A stretch of 64,000 nucleotides of DNA from Paraburkholderia sediminicola (GTDB lineage: Bacteria > Pseudomonadota > Gammaproteobacteria > Burkholderiales > Burkholderiaceae), in contig NZ_CADIKC010000004.1 of the NCBI RefSeq assembly GCF_902859805.1, forward strand, positions 124,001 to 188,000, read 5' to 3'. The notes below the pieces were generated by a model that worked only from the letters and a program-made list of their open reading frames with translations, was not told where the DNA came from and did no database searches. The stretch's first letter is position 1. Every line of letters starts with the position of its first letter. The position numbers were made by a program, and so were the translations under genes. Of this stretch, positions 9,674 to 17,014 are shown in pieces.

Positions 9674-10048
9674 GGCGCCACTCCTTGAAAAGGACTGTCA
9701 GGCAGGTTAGCGGGTGCTGCAGCGATGGTTCGAGATGCGATCAGTGAAGAAAAACCGGCAATGGCGGCCGCATTGTCATGCTCATGACATAACGCAGGCG
9801 TAGGGCGAAGATCCGTTGTGCAAGGCTCTGGAGGGGCGTGCCGGTGATCGTCAGGGGTGTGACAGGAAGCGCGCGTCATGGTTCGGCGCAATCGTCCAAA
9901 GCATGAGCTTGCGACACGTATGCGTCGCTTTCGTGTAGGCACACGAAGCGTCGATAGGGAAATGGCCGATCCGATTGCCGACCCGAACGTTGGCTAGCGC
10001 CCGTTCGATGGTGTGTTCGTTCTTTCGCGGATGTTCCAGTTGAAGGCC
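9674..10048. other. Intergenic region upstream of the xfp-ackA operon
   Basis: This 375-bp stretch contains no convincing gene. It should hold the promoter of the leftward xfp-ackA operon and the 3' end of the small gene that starts at 10255. The one clear element is the palindrome at 9774-9789, listed separately. No FNR-type TTGAT-N4-ATCAA site was found. Confidence 0.5.
9774..9789. promoter_or_regulatory. Perfect palindrome TGTCATG-CT-CATGACA, probable operator for xfp-ackA
   Basis: The 7-bp arms TGTCATG and CATGACA are perfect and separated by 2 bp. The centre is about 108 bp upstream of the xfp start codon, a normal place for an activator or repressor site. I cannot assign the regulator. 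It is not an FNR/Anr half-site pattern. Confidence 0.5.
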
Positions 10049-10255
10049 TTAGACCGGCTCTTTCTCTTTCCGCTGTGGTGGCTGGTAGCGCCATTTGCTC
10101 GCATTGGGATCGTTGCGCGTGTCGTCGCGTTCGCGTTGCTCGGCGCGCGCTTCATCGGCGCGGCCCAGCTCAGCGCGGCGGTCGCGCACGGCGCCAGGCG
10201 AATCGGACTGACGCAACGGCGACGGCGAGCGTCGCGGAGCAGGTACTGGTGACAT
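10049..10255 (-). CDS. Small charged, probably disordered protein
   Basis: This 68-residue product has no recognised domain. It is very rich in Arg, Asp, Glu, Pro and Ser (MSPVPAPRRSPSPLRQSD then RAEQRERDDTRNDP), with a tail SKWRYQPPQRKEKEPV, so it is probably intrinsically disordered and cytoplasmic. I chose the ATG at 10255 because GGGAGG lies 6 nt upstream. A longer reading from 10285 lacks such a site. It sits 31 nt downstream of another small gene on the same strand, suggesting a two-gene transcript. Function unknown. Confidence 0.55.
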   Translation of the reverse strand: MSPVPAPRRSPSPLRQSDSPGAVRDRRAELGRADEARAEQRERDDTRNDPNASKWRYQPPQRKEKEPV

Positions 10256-10286
10256 GGTGCCTCCCTTTTCGAGGATGTGGAACAAA

Positions 10287-10409
10287 TCAACGTTTCTTGC
10301 CAGTCCAACGGCGGTCTGGGCGGTGCAGGAGACGAAGCTGACGCAGGTACATCGAAGCGCCGAACATCAGCGCCATGCCTGCTACGATGCCCCAGATTGC
10401 GGATGTCAT
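10287..10409 (-). CDS. Very small single-pass membrane protein (40 aa)
   Basis: The 40-codon frame begins MTSAIWGIVAGMALMFGASM and ends with the basic tail RPDRRWTGKKR. This is one predicted transmembrane helix (residues 4-20) with a positive C-terminus that would stay in the cytoplasm. An AAGGA lies 7 nt before the ATG. The gene is too short for standard gene-length cut-offs but has a good ribosome-binding site, a coherent membrane protein pattern and a partner gene 31 nt downstream. Function unknown; stress- or respiration-linked microproteins have this form, but no homology claim is made. Confidence 0.5.
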   Translation of the reverse strand: MTSAIWGIVAGMALMFGASMYLRQLRLLHRPDRRWTGKKR

Positions 10410-10732
10410 GATTTTTCCTTGCCCCGCCGGCCGCACTGCGTTTGATCGCCTGCGACGTGAAACTGGGCATCCGATTGAGCACGCAGCCGATTTTGATCAA
10501 ATAGGGTTATGACGCGTGCCAAGCAAGGATCATGCGCTCAATTGGCCGCCGTGTCTGTACGATGTTGGACCGTCCGGCTGACGGGCGCGCTGGCGCGGCG
10601 GAACTTGCCGCTCTTGCGCCAGGCTTTAAGTGAGCATTAAGTGAATGCGATTAAGCTCTTTACGCTAAATGCGCGACGGCGAGCCGCATCTGGCGCGTGC
10701 CCTGCTGCTCGCCCTTTATCTGAACGGCCATC
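10410..10732. other. Intergenic region with TTTGATCAAA palindrome
   Basis: No gene is supported in this 323-bp stretch. It contains a 10-bp palindrome TTTGATCAAA at 10492-10501, about 83 bp upstream of the 40-residue membrane protein gene and thus a possible operator. The rest is GC-rich and shows no repeat. Confidence 0.4.
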
Positions 10733-10858
10733 ATGTCGACATCCAGCCGCCTCAAAGGGCCCCTGATTCTCCTTCTTTCGCTCGTGTTGTTGTGTGCCGG
10801 CGTCGCCGTTCTGGTGGGCATATTCGGCCTGCTGGTCAAACTTACGGGCCTTGGCTAG
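10733..10858 (+). CDS. Possible small membrane protein (41 aa)
   Basis: The frame runs from ATG 10733 to TAG 10858. It has a short polar start (MSTSSRLKG) followed by about 25 hydrophobic residues (PLILLLSLVLLCAGVAVLVG) and the ending LLVKLTGLG. It would be a single-pass membrane protein. Support is only this hydrophobic pattern: the ribosome-binding site is poor and length is small. It converges on the HAD gene. An antisense 90-codon frame over the same bases has no recognisable features and is judged a shadow. Confidence 0.35.
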   Translation: MSTSSRLKGPLILLLSLVLLCAGVAVLVGIFGLLVKLTGLG

Positions 10859-10895
10859 CAAGCCACTGAAGGGGGGGCGCTGAAAGGCAGAAAGT

Positions 10896-11600
10896 CTAGG
10901 CGCCCCCAACTGCCCCGCCGCTGAGAAGCATATCGACGTCGATATCAGCTAATTCCCCAATCCTTTCGATGGTCACATCCGCGGGCGGATTGCTGGAAAT
11001 CTCCCTGGAATCGAATGCGTAGTGCCCCTGGCGAGGAAAAACCGTAGTCAGCGTCTCGCCCCAGGCCTTCTTCATGGCGGTCAAAATCCGCAATTTGTCG
11101 TCCACCATCACATAGTGCCGGGCCGGATAGCACTCCATCACCTGATCGAGCATCTGCTCCTTATGGATGTAGATCAAAACCCGCCCCCCGACCTCTTCCC
11201 ATAGGCCCGAGCGGGCGATCTTACGCGGCTGGAACACCACATCGCCGTCGGACAGAATCACCGCAGGGCCCCATTGCGACACATGTTTGATCGCATCCAG
11301 TGCGCCGGGATACAGCCGGTTCGCAAACGGATACTCGATCAGAAACGACGACATCAACAACAGACGGGTATCCCGGGTGTGCTCCTGCCGGTAGCGCTGC
11401 AACGCCCCAAGGTAATCGGCGTAGCCCAGTTCCTTGCGCAAATCTTCAAAGATTTCCCAGTAACGCGCGCTGTTCTGCGCACCGAACTCCCGGATCATGT
11501 GAGCACGTAAATCGGCCAGCACATGATCGTTGTCCAGCAACGTGTTATCGCAATCGAACAGAAAGACGACGTCGTGAGGCTTGGTATTGGAGGCTGGCAT
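10896..11600 (-). CDS. HAD-superfamily hydrolase
   Basis: This 234-residue cytoplasmic phosphohydrolase has the HAD motif I FLFDCDNTLLDND (nucleophile and acid Asp at about 14 and 16), motif II in AVILSDGD near 116-123, and the acidic motif YVMVDDKLRIL near 166-176. A helical cap follows motif I. The substrate is unknown; such enzymes act on phosphosugars or nucleotides. The ATG at 11600 has a GGGGAG 6 nt upstream and lies 15 nt after gnd, so it is second in an operon with 6-phosphogluconate dehydrogenase. A role in clearing or salvaging a phosphosugar side product is possible but unproven. Confidence 0.85.
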   Translation of the reverse strand: MPASNTKPHDVVFLFDCDNTLLDNDHVLADLRAHMIREFGAQNSARYWEIFEDLRKELGYADYLGALQRYRQEHTRDTRLLLMSSFLIEYPFANRLYPGALDAIKHVSQWGPAVILSDGDVVFQPRKIARSGLWEEVGGRVLIYIHKEQMLDQVMECYPARHYVMVDDKLRILTAMKKAWGETLTTVFPRQGHYAFDSREISSNPPADVTIERIGELADIDVDMLLSGGAVGGA

Positions 11601-11615
11601 CGCGGCTCCCCTGAA

Positions 11616-12653
11616 TTAGCTCTTGTGTCCATCGGCCGGCGTGGCCGCTTTCTCGACGTGGCCGCCGAAGTCGTGCCGCATGGCCGACAACACCCGGTTC
11701 GCAAAATCCGCCTCGCCCCGCGAACTGAAACGCGCGAATAGCGCCGCGCTCAGGACCGGCGTGGGCACGCCTTCGTCGATCGCTGCCGCCACCGTCCAGC
11801 GCCCTTCGCCCGAATCCGATACGCGCCCTGCGTAGCTCTGCAGATCGGCGTCGCTGACAAGCGATCCTGCGATCAGGTCCAGCAGCCACGAACCGATCAC
11901 GCTGCCGCGCCGCCACACCTCCGTGACCTCGGCGAGATTCAGATCGTATTGGTAAAGCTCGGGACGGCGCAGCGGCGACGTTTCGGCATCGGCTTCGCGC
12001 GCGTGTTTGCCGGCATCGGCGTGACGCAGAATGTTCAGGCCTTCGGCATAAGCGGCCATCATGCCGTATTCGATACCGTTGTGGACCATCTTGACGAAGT
12101 GCCCCGCGCCCTGCGGGCCGCAATGCAGGAAGCCCTGATCGGCCGTGCTGCTGCCGGCTGTACGCCCCGGCGTGGCCGGCGCCGCGCCTGCGCCAGGCGC
12201 AAGCGTCGAGAAAATCGGTTCGAGCCGTTTCACCACCTCAGGCTCGCCGCCGATCATCAGACAGTAGCCGCGCTCACGTCCCGCAACCCCGCCGCTCGTG
12301 CCCACGTCCACATAGTGAAGCTGACGCTTCGCCAGTTCTGCGCTGCGGCGAATGTCGTCATGGTAATAGGAGTTGCCGCCGTCGATCACAATGTCCCCGG
12401 GCTCCAGCAAGGGCACGAGGTTCTCGAGCGTTTTGTCGACCACCGCGGCGGGCACCATCAGCCACACCGCGCGCGGCTTTTGCAGTTGCGCGACGAGGTC
12501 TTCCAGCGAGGCGGCACCCGCGACGCCGTCCTGTTTCAGCTTTTCCACCGCCGCCGGTTGCACGTCGTAAGCGATGCATTGCTGACCGCCCTTTGTCAGG
12601 CGGCGCACCATGTCCGCGCCCATGCGTCCCAATCCAATCATGCCTAGCTGCAT
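11616..12653 (-). CDS. gnd: 6-phosphogluconate dehydrogenase, decarboxylating (short GndA/YqeC type)
   Basis: Converts 6-phosphogluconate to ribulose 5-phosphate and CO2. The 345-residue form begins MQLGMIGLGRMGADMVRRL, the Rossmann GxGxxG motif at the very N-terminus. Catalytic elements follow: VDVGTSGGVAGRERGYCLMIGG and GPQGAGHFVKMVHNGIEYGMMAAYAEG. This is the shorter family, usually NAD-linked, rather than the 470-residue enterobacterial enzyme. I set the start at 12653, where a GGAG precedes the ATG. The frame extends 49 codons upstream to 12800, but that extension has no family resemblance. The product feeds pentose phosphates toward the phosphoketolase and transketolase in the same window. 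Confidence 0.94.
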   Translation of the reverse strand: MQLGMIGLGRMGADMVRRLTKGGQQCIAYDVQPAAVEKLKQDGVAGAASLEDLVAQLQKPRAVWLMVPAAVVDKTLENLVPLLEPGDIVIDGGNSYYHDDIRRSAELAKRQLHYVDVGTSGGVAGRERGYCLMIGGEPEVVKRLEPIFSTLAPGAGAAPATPGRTAGSSTADQGFLHCGPQGAGHFVKMVHNGIEYGMMAAYAEGLNILRHADAGKHAREADAETSPLRRPELYQYDLNLAEVTEVWRRGSVIGSWLLDLIAGSLVSDADLQSYAGRVSDSGEGRWTVAAAIDEGVPTPVLSAALFARFSSRGEADFANRVLSAMRHDFGGHVEKAATPADGHKS

Positions 12654-13058
12654 ATCTCGCTCCGGAAAGTGTCTCGTTGCGCTGCTCGATCTGGCTCGGT
12701 GTGCTGCGGCCATGCCGCGCGCTTGGCATGCGGCAAGTGGCTCTCCTAACTGTAGTTGCGTTTCGGGTGATGCGACGGACACACGGTAGCAGGGTCGCAC
12801 CGTTCATGCAGTGAATCGCGCTTGCCCGTGTGCATCGAACGACGATACGCTTCTTTGCAGAGGTTTTGCGCGGCCAGAAGTTCCGGACGTGCATCGGTGC
12901 GCGCTGTAGTCATCGCGCAGGCTTGGATTTAGCTAACTGCCTTCTTACACTTCTGACACAGGATGAAGCGGGATGCTCTCGCGGGCGTCGTCGCATGTGG
13001 GCAATGGATCGGATCGGTTTGAGCGCACGAAGGGCGTGGCACGTGCGAACGGCAAGCC
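12654..13058. other. Intergenic region between gnd start and MFS gene stop
   Basis: This 405-bp stretch must hold the promoter of the gnd-HAD operon. It contains no frame with protein-like composition, and I see no clear operator or terminator. The upstream extension of the gnd frame (12654-12800) is treated as non-coding. Confidence 0.4.
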
Positions 13059-14381
13059 CTATCGCCGCCGCGCCTGGACCTTCTCGTACTGCTGGCGCGC
13101 AAAACGCCGCACCGCTCGCCACATGAGCGGATAACGATAACCCGGCACGGCAAACAGCACCAGCGCACAAAGCGCCAGCAATCCGCAGAACAGGAAGGTG
13201 CCGCGATAGCTGAATGCCTCGACCAGCAAACCCGACAACACGCCTGAGAGAATCGAGCCGACCCGCGCTGCGTTGAAGAACAACGCCGTCGCGCGGCCCG
13301 GCGCGTGCGGCATCAGATCCTGCACATAGACCATGCCGAGGCACGACGTCACCGCAACCACGAACGCGTTGAGTATCTGCATCGGAATCAGCACGTGGAC
13401 GCTCCCCGCCATCGACATTGCGACGAAATACAGCGCGTGAACCGCTGCGCAGGCAGCCAGCCAGTTCGGCTTGTGCAGCGTCGACGACTTCGCGCCGAGC
13501 GCGAGCATCATCGGAATTTCCGTCAAGGCGCCAAGGCCGAGCATCACCGACACGTCGAGATGCGTGCCGTTCAGGCCGTGCACGATGTAGAGCGGCAGCA
13601 CGATCATGGTGGCGTTCGCGGCAAGCCCGAGCAAGGTGAGCGCGGCCACGGCACGGCGGATGTCGTTCTGCGAGGCGACGCCCGGCAAGTCCTCATGCGC
13701 CTCTTCACCGGGCGCGGTCAACGGCGGCACCGTGATCGAGGCCGACGGCTCCGAGGCCGTGTCTTCCACCGTGTGATCGCCCAGATGGCCTTGCGGCTCC
13801 CGCATGCGCCAGACGATGGTTGCGCAGGCCGCGAAACTTGCCGCGGCGAACAGGAAGAGCCCATAGAAGCCGGCGCCGGCGAGCACCAGTGCGCCCACCG
13901 ACGGCCCGAACACCCACGCCGCGGAGAGGATGGTCCGCAAGGTGGCGCTGGCGAACGCGCGCTCCGCAGGGTCCGGCACCGGCAGCGCCGCGCGGCTGAA
14001 CGAGAACACCATCGAGATAGCCGAGCCGCCCGCGCCGATGAAGACAATGCCGACCACCAGCAGCAGCCGGTAGTCACGCACTACGCATAGACAGAGATAA
14101 CCGAGAGCGGCGGCCACCAGTGCTGCCAGCAGCAACGGCCGATGCCGTCCGCTCGCGTCGCTCCAGCGGCCGGCGAAGGTGCTGGCGAGCACGCCGCTGG
14201 CCGCGATCAGCGTCATGAAGATGCCAAGTTTGAGCGGCGTCATACCGGCGCGCTCTACGCCGAACAGCGACAGATACGGCGCGGTGAACGACATGGCCAC
14301 ACCGAGCATGAGCGTGGCGGCGGCCAGCGGCTTGAAGCCAGGAATATGCAGCAGGTCGAAAAAACGGGAGGTTTTCAACAC
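13059..14381 (-). CDS. MFS transporter, SetA-like sugar efflux type
   Basis: This 440-residue inner-membrane protein has about 12 hydrophobic segments in two halves joined by a polar loop (about 205-245). The first half has the MFS-style ASTFAGRWSDASGRHRPLLL. The second half carries LGALTEIPMMLALG and QILNAFVVAVTSCLGMVYVQDLMP, which closely resemble the E. coli SetA sugar efflux family. Export of sugars or sugar phosphate analogues is therefore the best guess, fitting the sugar-phosphate genes around it. The start is a GTG at 14381 without a clear ribosome-binding site, so the first residues are uncertain. It is the last of three leftward genes. Confidence 0.85.
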   Translation of the reverse strand: MLKTSRFFDLLHIPGFKPLAAATLMLGVAMSFTAPYLSLFGVERAGMTPLKLGIFMTLIAASGVLASTFAGRWSDASGRHRPLLLAALVAAALGYLCLCVVRDYRLLLVVGIVFIGAGGSAISMVFSFSRAALPVPDPAERAFASATLRTILSAAWVFGPSVGALVLAGAGFYGLFLFAAASFAACATIVWRMREPQGHLGDHTVEDTASEPSASITVPPLTAPGEEAHEDLPGVASQNDIRRAVAALTLLGLAANATMIVLPLYIVHGLNGTHLDVSVMLGLGALTEIPMMLALGAKSSTLHKPNWLAACAAVHALYFVAMSMAGSVHVLIPMQILNAFVVAVTSCLGMVYVQDLMPHAPGRATALFFNAARVGSILSGVLSGLLVEAFSYRGTFLFCGLLALCALVLFAVPGYRYPLMWRAVRRFARQQYEKVQARRR

Positions 14382-14554
14382 GGGTGGCGGTGGATCAGGG
14401 AAAGCGAGTCTGCGACGCGTGGTGTGCGGCGCAGACCTCGTGGCCGGAACAACCGGGGCATTATCGGCCTAGCTTGCGGACGCGTAAACCTGCGCCTCCG
14501 CATCCCAAATCTGTGTTGCGCGCCGTTGCGGACACGCTGAAGGCATGGACGACG

Positions 14555-15115
14555 CTACTTGCCGTCCGTTGAGCGCATTTGCTGTGCTTGCGCCTTGTAA
14601 TCGTAGGTCGGATAAAACTCGGTGCGATAGCCGCCCCACGCTGTCGTCTCGATGGCCCGGTTGACTTCACGCAGACGCCTTGCCGGCACGCGCAGCGTGA
14701 CGACCTGGCCGATGCCCATCATGACGTACCACGACACCACCTCGATACCGGGTGGCGGAAAGGTCTTGAAAAATCCTTGCGCGCGCAACTGATCGTTGAT
14801 TTTCGGCAGCGGCCTGGATTCGTCGTGACGCAGGAAGATGGTGAGCAGAAAGGTGTCGTCGGGAGTGGCGGCCGACGCGGCGGATGGCATGGCAGCTTGT
14901 GCGCCTGACGCGACCGCTGTGCCAGGGTCAGCCGTTGGTGCGACCGCCGGATCGGCGCTGTGCGCGAACGGCGCGGCACAAAGCGACGAGATAAGCGCCG
15001 CGCATAACAGGCCGCGGCGGAGCATGGCGCGAGGTGTGGCAGACGGGGCAAACGTGGCAAACATGGCAGACATGGCCAACGGGGTGGAGGTCCTTACGGC
15101 AATTCCGATCTGCAT
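14555..15115 (-). CDS. Exported protein of unknown function
   Basis: This 186-residue protein has an N-terminal export signal: a basic MLRRGLLCAALISSLCAAPF core near residues 31-50 with a likely signal-peptidase site after AHSA. An Ala/Pro/Thr-rich linker follows (to about residue 83), then a folded part with FLLTIFLRHDESRPLPKI, FFKTFPPPGIEVVSWYVMMGIGQVV and TTAWGGYRTEFYPTYDYK. I do not recognise the family. The ATG at 15115 has a GGAG 7 nt upstream, which gives a long n-region; a start at residue 31 would give a classic signal peptide. It follows the DUF2628 gene by 42 nt on the same strand. Confidence 0.7.
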   Translation of the reverse strand: MQIGIAVRTSTPLAMSAMFATFAPSATPRAMLRRGLLCAALISSLCAAPFAHSADPAVAPTADPGTAVASGAQAAMPSAASAATPDDTFLLTIFLRHDESRPLPKINDQLRAQGFFKTFPPPGIEVVSWYVMMGIGQVVTLRVPARRLREVNRAIETTAWGGYRTEFYPTYDYKAQAQQMRSTDGK

Positions 15116-15157
15116 CGAATATCTCCATGACAGGGTGAGAAGTCCTGGCGGCCTGCC

Positions 15158-15538
15158 TCAGGGGATCTGCTCAGGGGGACGTGCATGAGTGGTTTGAGCT
15201 TGAGCACTATCTGCTCCCACCGAACCGCCCTCGCCCGCCGGACGCACAACAACGTATCCGCGCTGCTCGAGCGTCCAACGGTGCCACTGGTTGCCATAAG
15301 CACCACAGGCAACGCCGAACAGCACCGACAGCACCAGCCCGATCGTGCCGATCGTTTCACCCCACAAGCCCGAAAAAAACAGCAACGTGTTGACCGCCAG
15401 CATGATGAAAGTGGCAAACCACATTCTCTTCGACATGGCCCAGACGAAGCCCAGCAGCAACGCGCCCCAACTGAAACCCGTGGCGAGCGCGACGGTTTCA
15501 TCCTTGCCGGGGTGCCGAAGGTAGATCTTTTCTGCCAT
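15158..15538 (-). CDS. DUF2628 membrane protein
   Basis: This 126-residue protein has a short soluble start (MAEKIYLRHPGKDETVAL), two or three hydrophobic segments (WGALLLGFVWAMSKRMWFAT, FIMLAVNTLLFFSGLWG, IGLVLSVLFGVACGAYGNQW) and a polar tail. The aromatic, Gly-rich first helix and the terminal YGNQWHRWTLEQRGY are typical of DUF2628 inner-membrane proteins, whose function is unknown. AAAGGA lies 4 nt before the ATG. It heads a leftward set with the exported protein and possibly the sugar exporter. Confidence 0.8.
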   Translation of the reverse strand: MAEKIYLRHPGKDETVALATGFSWGALLLGFVWAMSKRMWFATFIMLAVNTLLFFSGLWGETIGTIGLVLSVLFGVACGAYGNQWHRWTLEQRGYVVVRPAGEGGSVGADSAQAQTTHARPPEQIP

Positions 15539-15682
15539 GTCCTTTCCTGAATACGATGATGCCTTGAGAGCGAATCATGACGTTTAACATGTCACGCTTG
15601 CAAGAATATGCGTTTGTGTGAAATTTGCGCGAAGAAGCACCCGCAGGTCGCTCTCAAACAGCGAGATACATCTCACCAAATT

Positions 15683-15702
15683 TTAGTTGCCTTGCTAACC
15701 AT
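15683..15702 (+). promoter_or_regulatory. MarR-type operator upstream of the MarR gene
   Basis: The sequence TTAGTT-GCCTTGCT-AACCAT shows imperfect 6-bp arms around an 8-bp centre. It lies 20-39 bp before the MarR start codon, so binding would block transcription or translation initiation. The centre and inner arms (AGTTGNCTTGCTAAC) recur at 16165-16179 before the next gene, which strongly suggests both are sites for the encoded MarR protein. Confidence 0.65.
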
Positions 15703-15721
15703 ATTGAGTTTCAATAGCGCC

Positions 15722-16138
15722 ATGTTCGATCATTGCCTTTACTTCAATTCATCCGCATTGGCGCGGCTTGCCGAGCGCGAATGGGGTCTGGTGTACGCCG
15801 AATTCGGGCTGACGCCGCCGCAGGGTTTCGTGCTGCGCGTCGTGCTGGCCACGCCCGGTTGCCTGAGCAGCCAGGTCGCGGATCTGCTGGGCATCGCCCG
15901 CCCCACTGCCACGCGGCTGATCGATAACCTGAGCGACAAGGGCTTGATCGAGCGCCGTCAGGGCGAAACCGACGGCCGCGAATGGCGCGTGTATGCCACG
16001 CGGGCCGGCAAGGCGCTGGACCGGCCGATCAACGAGGCCAGCGCGCAAATAGCCAAGAATCTTCGGGCGAAGATTGGGCCCGAGTTGTTTGGAGCGGCCG
16101 TTAGCTCCATGCACGGCGTGCGAAAAGCGCTTGGATAA
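15722..16138 (+). CDS. MarR-family transcriptional regulator
   Basis: This 138-residue winged-helix repressor contains the MarR DNA-binding core LSSQVADLLGIARPTATRLIDNLSDKGLIERRQGETDGREWRVY-like order at residues 54-97 (recognition helix near ARPTATRLIDNL) with a GETDGRE wing. Dimerising helices flank it. I set the start at ATG 15722 (MFDHCLYF) because the reading back to 15608 would run through the putative operator and adds unconserved residues. Matching sites at 15683-15702 and 16163-16182 indicate autoregulation and control of the downstream membrane protein. A terminator overlaps its stop codon. The inducer is unknown. Confidence 0.9.
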   Translation: MFDHCLYFNSSALARLAEREWGLVYAEFGLTPPQGFVLRVVLATPGCLSSQVADLLGIARPTATRLIDNLSDKGLIERRQGETDGREWRVYATRAGKALDRPINEASAQIAKNLRAKIGPELFGAAVSSMHGVRKALG

Positions 16139-16156
16139 GGTAAGGCGCTTTTTTTT
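16123..16156 (+). terminator. Rho-independent terminator after marR
   Basis: Stem AAAAGCGC / GCGCTTTT with a 14-nt loop runs into eight T residues. It overlaps the last codons and TAA stop of the MarR gene, so the regulator and the next gene must be separate transcripts. Confidence 0.8.
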
Positions 16157-16162
16157 AACCAG

Positions 16163-16182
16163 ATAGTTGTCTTGCTAACTAT
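16163..16182 (+). promoter_or_regulatory. MarR-type operator upstream of the 95-residue membrane protein
   Basis: Perfect 6-bp arms ATAGTT / AACTAT surround the centre GTCTTGCT. It shares 14 of 15 bases of the core AGTTGNCTTGCTAAC with the site before marR. It begins 6 bp after the terminator and ends 14 bp before the ATG at 16197, so it probably overlaps the promoter or leader. Confidence 0.7.
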
Positions 16183-16196
16183 AACGAGAGGCGTAA

Positions 16197-16484
16197 ATGG
16201 ATGATCTGGCGAGTCAGCACTGCACAGCGATCCGTAAGGGTGCAAGGGTTTCTGCCGGCCATGTGCGGTGGCCGGCAAACTGGATTTTTGGCGGCGTGAT
16301 CGGGATTGCGCTCTGTGTCCTGCTCGGTATTGCGATTGCCTGCGCGCCCGCTGCAGTACGCAGCAACAATGAGCGTTGTTTGCAGGCGCTAGCCGAGGAA
16401 CAACACGTAAGCGTCGAGGACTTTTTCCAGAACCCCGCGGGTCAGGACGCTTTGGCTCAGGCGGTCACGCAATGCACGAGGTAA
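16197..16484 (+). CDS. Small membrane protein, putative MarR target
   Basis: This 95-residue protein has one strong hydrophobic helix (WIFGGVIGIALCVLLGIAIACAP, about 29-51) between a polar N-terminus and a C-terminal soluble part with two Cys (ERCLQALAEEQHV near 59-70 and AVTQCTR at the end). The helix could be an anchor, with the C-terminal part in the periplasm and the two Cys forming a disulphide. AGAGG precedes the ATG. Its own operator after a terminator makes it a likely direct target of the neighbouring MarR regulator. No family recognised. Confidence 0.65.
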   Translation: MDDLASQHCTAIRKGARVSAGHVRWPANWIFGGVIGIALCVLLGIAIACAPAAVRSNNERCLQALAEEQHVSVEDFFQNPAGQDALAQAVTQCTR

Positions 16485-16652
16485 CAGGTTCTGCGCTTCG
16501 GGCGGCTTCGTGGGTTTGCCTGCGCACAGAGAACTGCCACCCGCACTGACGATCCTGACCATAGCTGCTACTCTTACAAAAATCGACGGGCAGCGAAACT
16601 CCGCGACAGTGGAAAGCCCTGCCGGCACAGGTAAAAAAGCACCGGAGCACTC

Positions 16653-16973
16653 ATGGCAACCCGAACCGCCTATTCCCCCAAAGCGCCCGCACGAGCCGAG
16701 GTCGACGCCTTCCCGGGCGTCACGGTCATAGAATTCGGCACGGACTGGTGCGGCTACTGCCAGGGCGCACAAGCATCGATCGCGAAAGCTTTCGAACCGC
16801 ATGCCGGCATCAGGCATCTGAAAATCGAAGACGGTCCTGGCCGCCCGCTGGGCCGGTCCTTCAAGGTGAAACTCTGGCCCACGCTGATCTTCATGCGCGA
16901 CGGCGCCGAAGTCGCACGCATTGTGCGCCCGGCGAACGCCACCGAGATAGCCGAGGCTTTCGCGTCGGTCTGA
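16653..16973 (+). CDS. Thioredoxin-family protein
   Basis: This 106-residue cytoplasmic protein has the thioredoxin fold with active site FGTDWCGYCQGAQ (CxxC = CGYC, residues 33-36) and the cis-Pro segment KLWPTLIFMRDGAEVAR near 73-89. CGYC differs from the classic CGPC, which usually shifts redox potential toward oxidation or a specialised partner. A GGAG lies 6 nt before ATG 16653. It ends 41 nt before the class I aldolase on the same strand, so the two may be cotranscribed. Confidence 0.9.
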   Translation: MATRTAYSPKAPARAEVDAFPGVTVIEFGTDWCGYCQGAQASIAKAFEPHAGIRHLKIEDGPGRPLGRSFKVKLWPTLIFMRDGAEVARIVRPANATEIAEAFASV

Positions 16974-17014
16974 CAAGACTTCATCCGCTAACCGGATTAC
17001 TGGGAGCACACTTC

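Noticed and set aside
9674..10048. FNR/Anr site for the phosphoketolase operon
   Set aside because: I looked for TTGAT-N4-ATCAA. Only the unrelated palindrome TGTCATG-CT-CATGACA was found.
10492..10501. TTTGATCAAA as an FNR half-site pair
   Set aside because: It lacks the 4-bp spacer. It is listed only as a plain palindrome.
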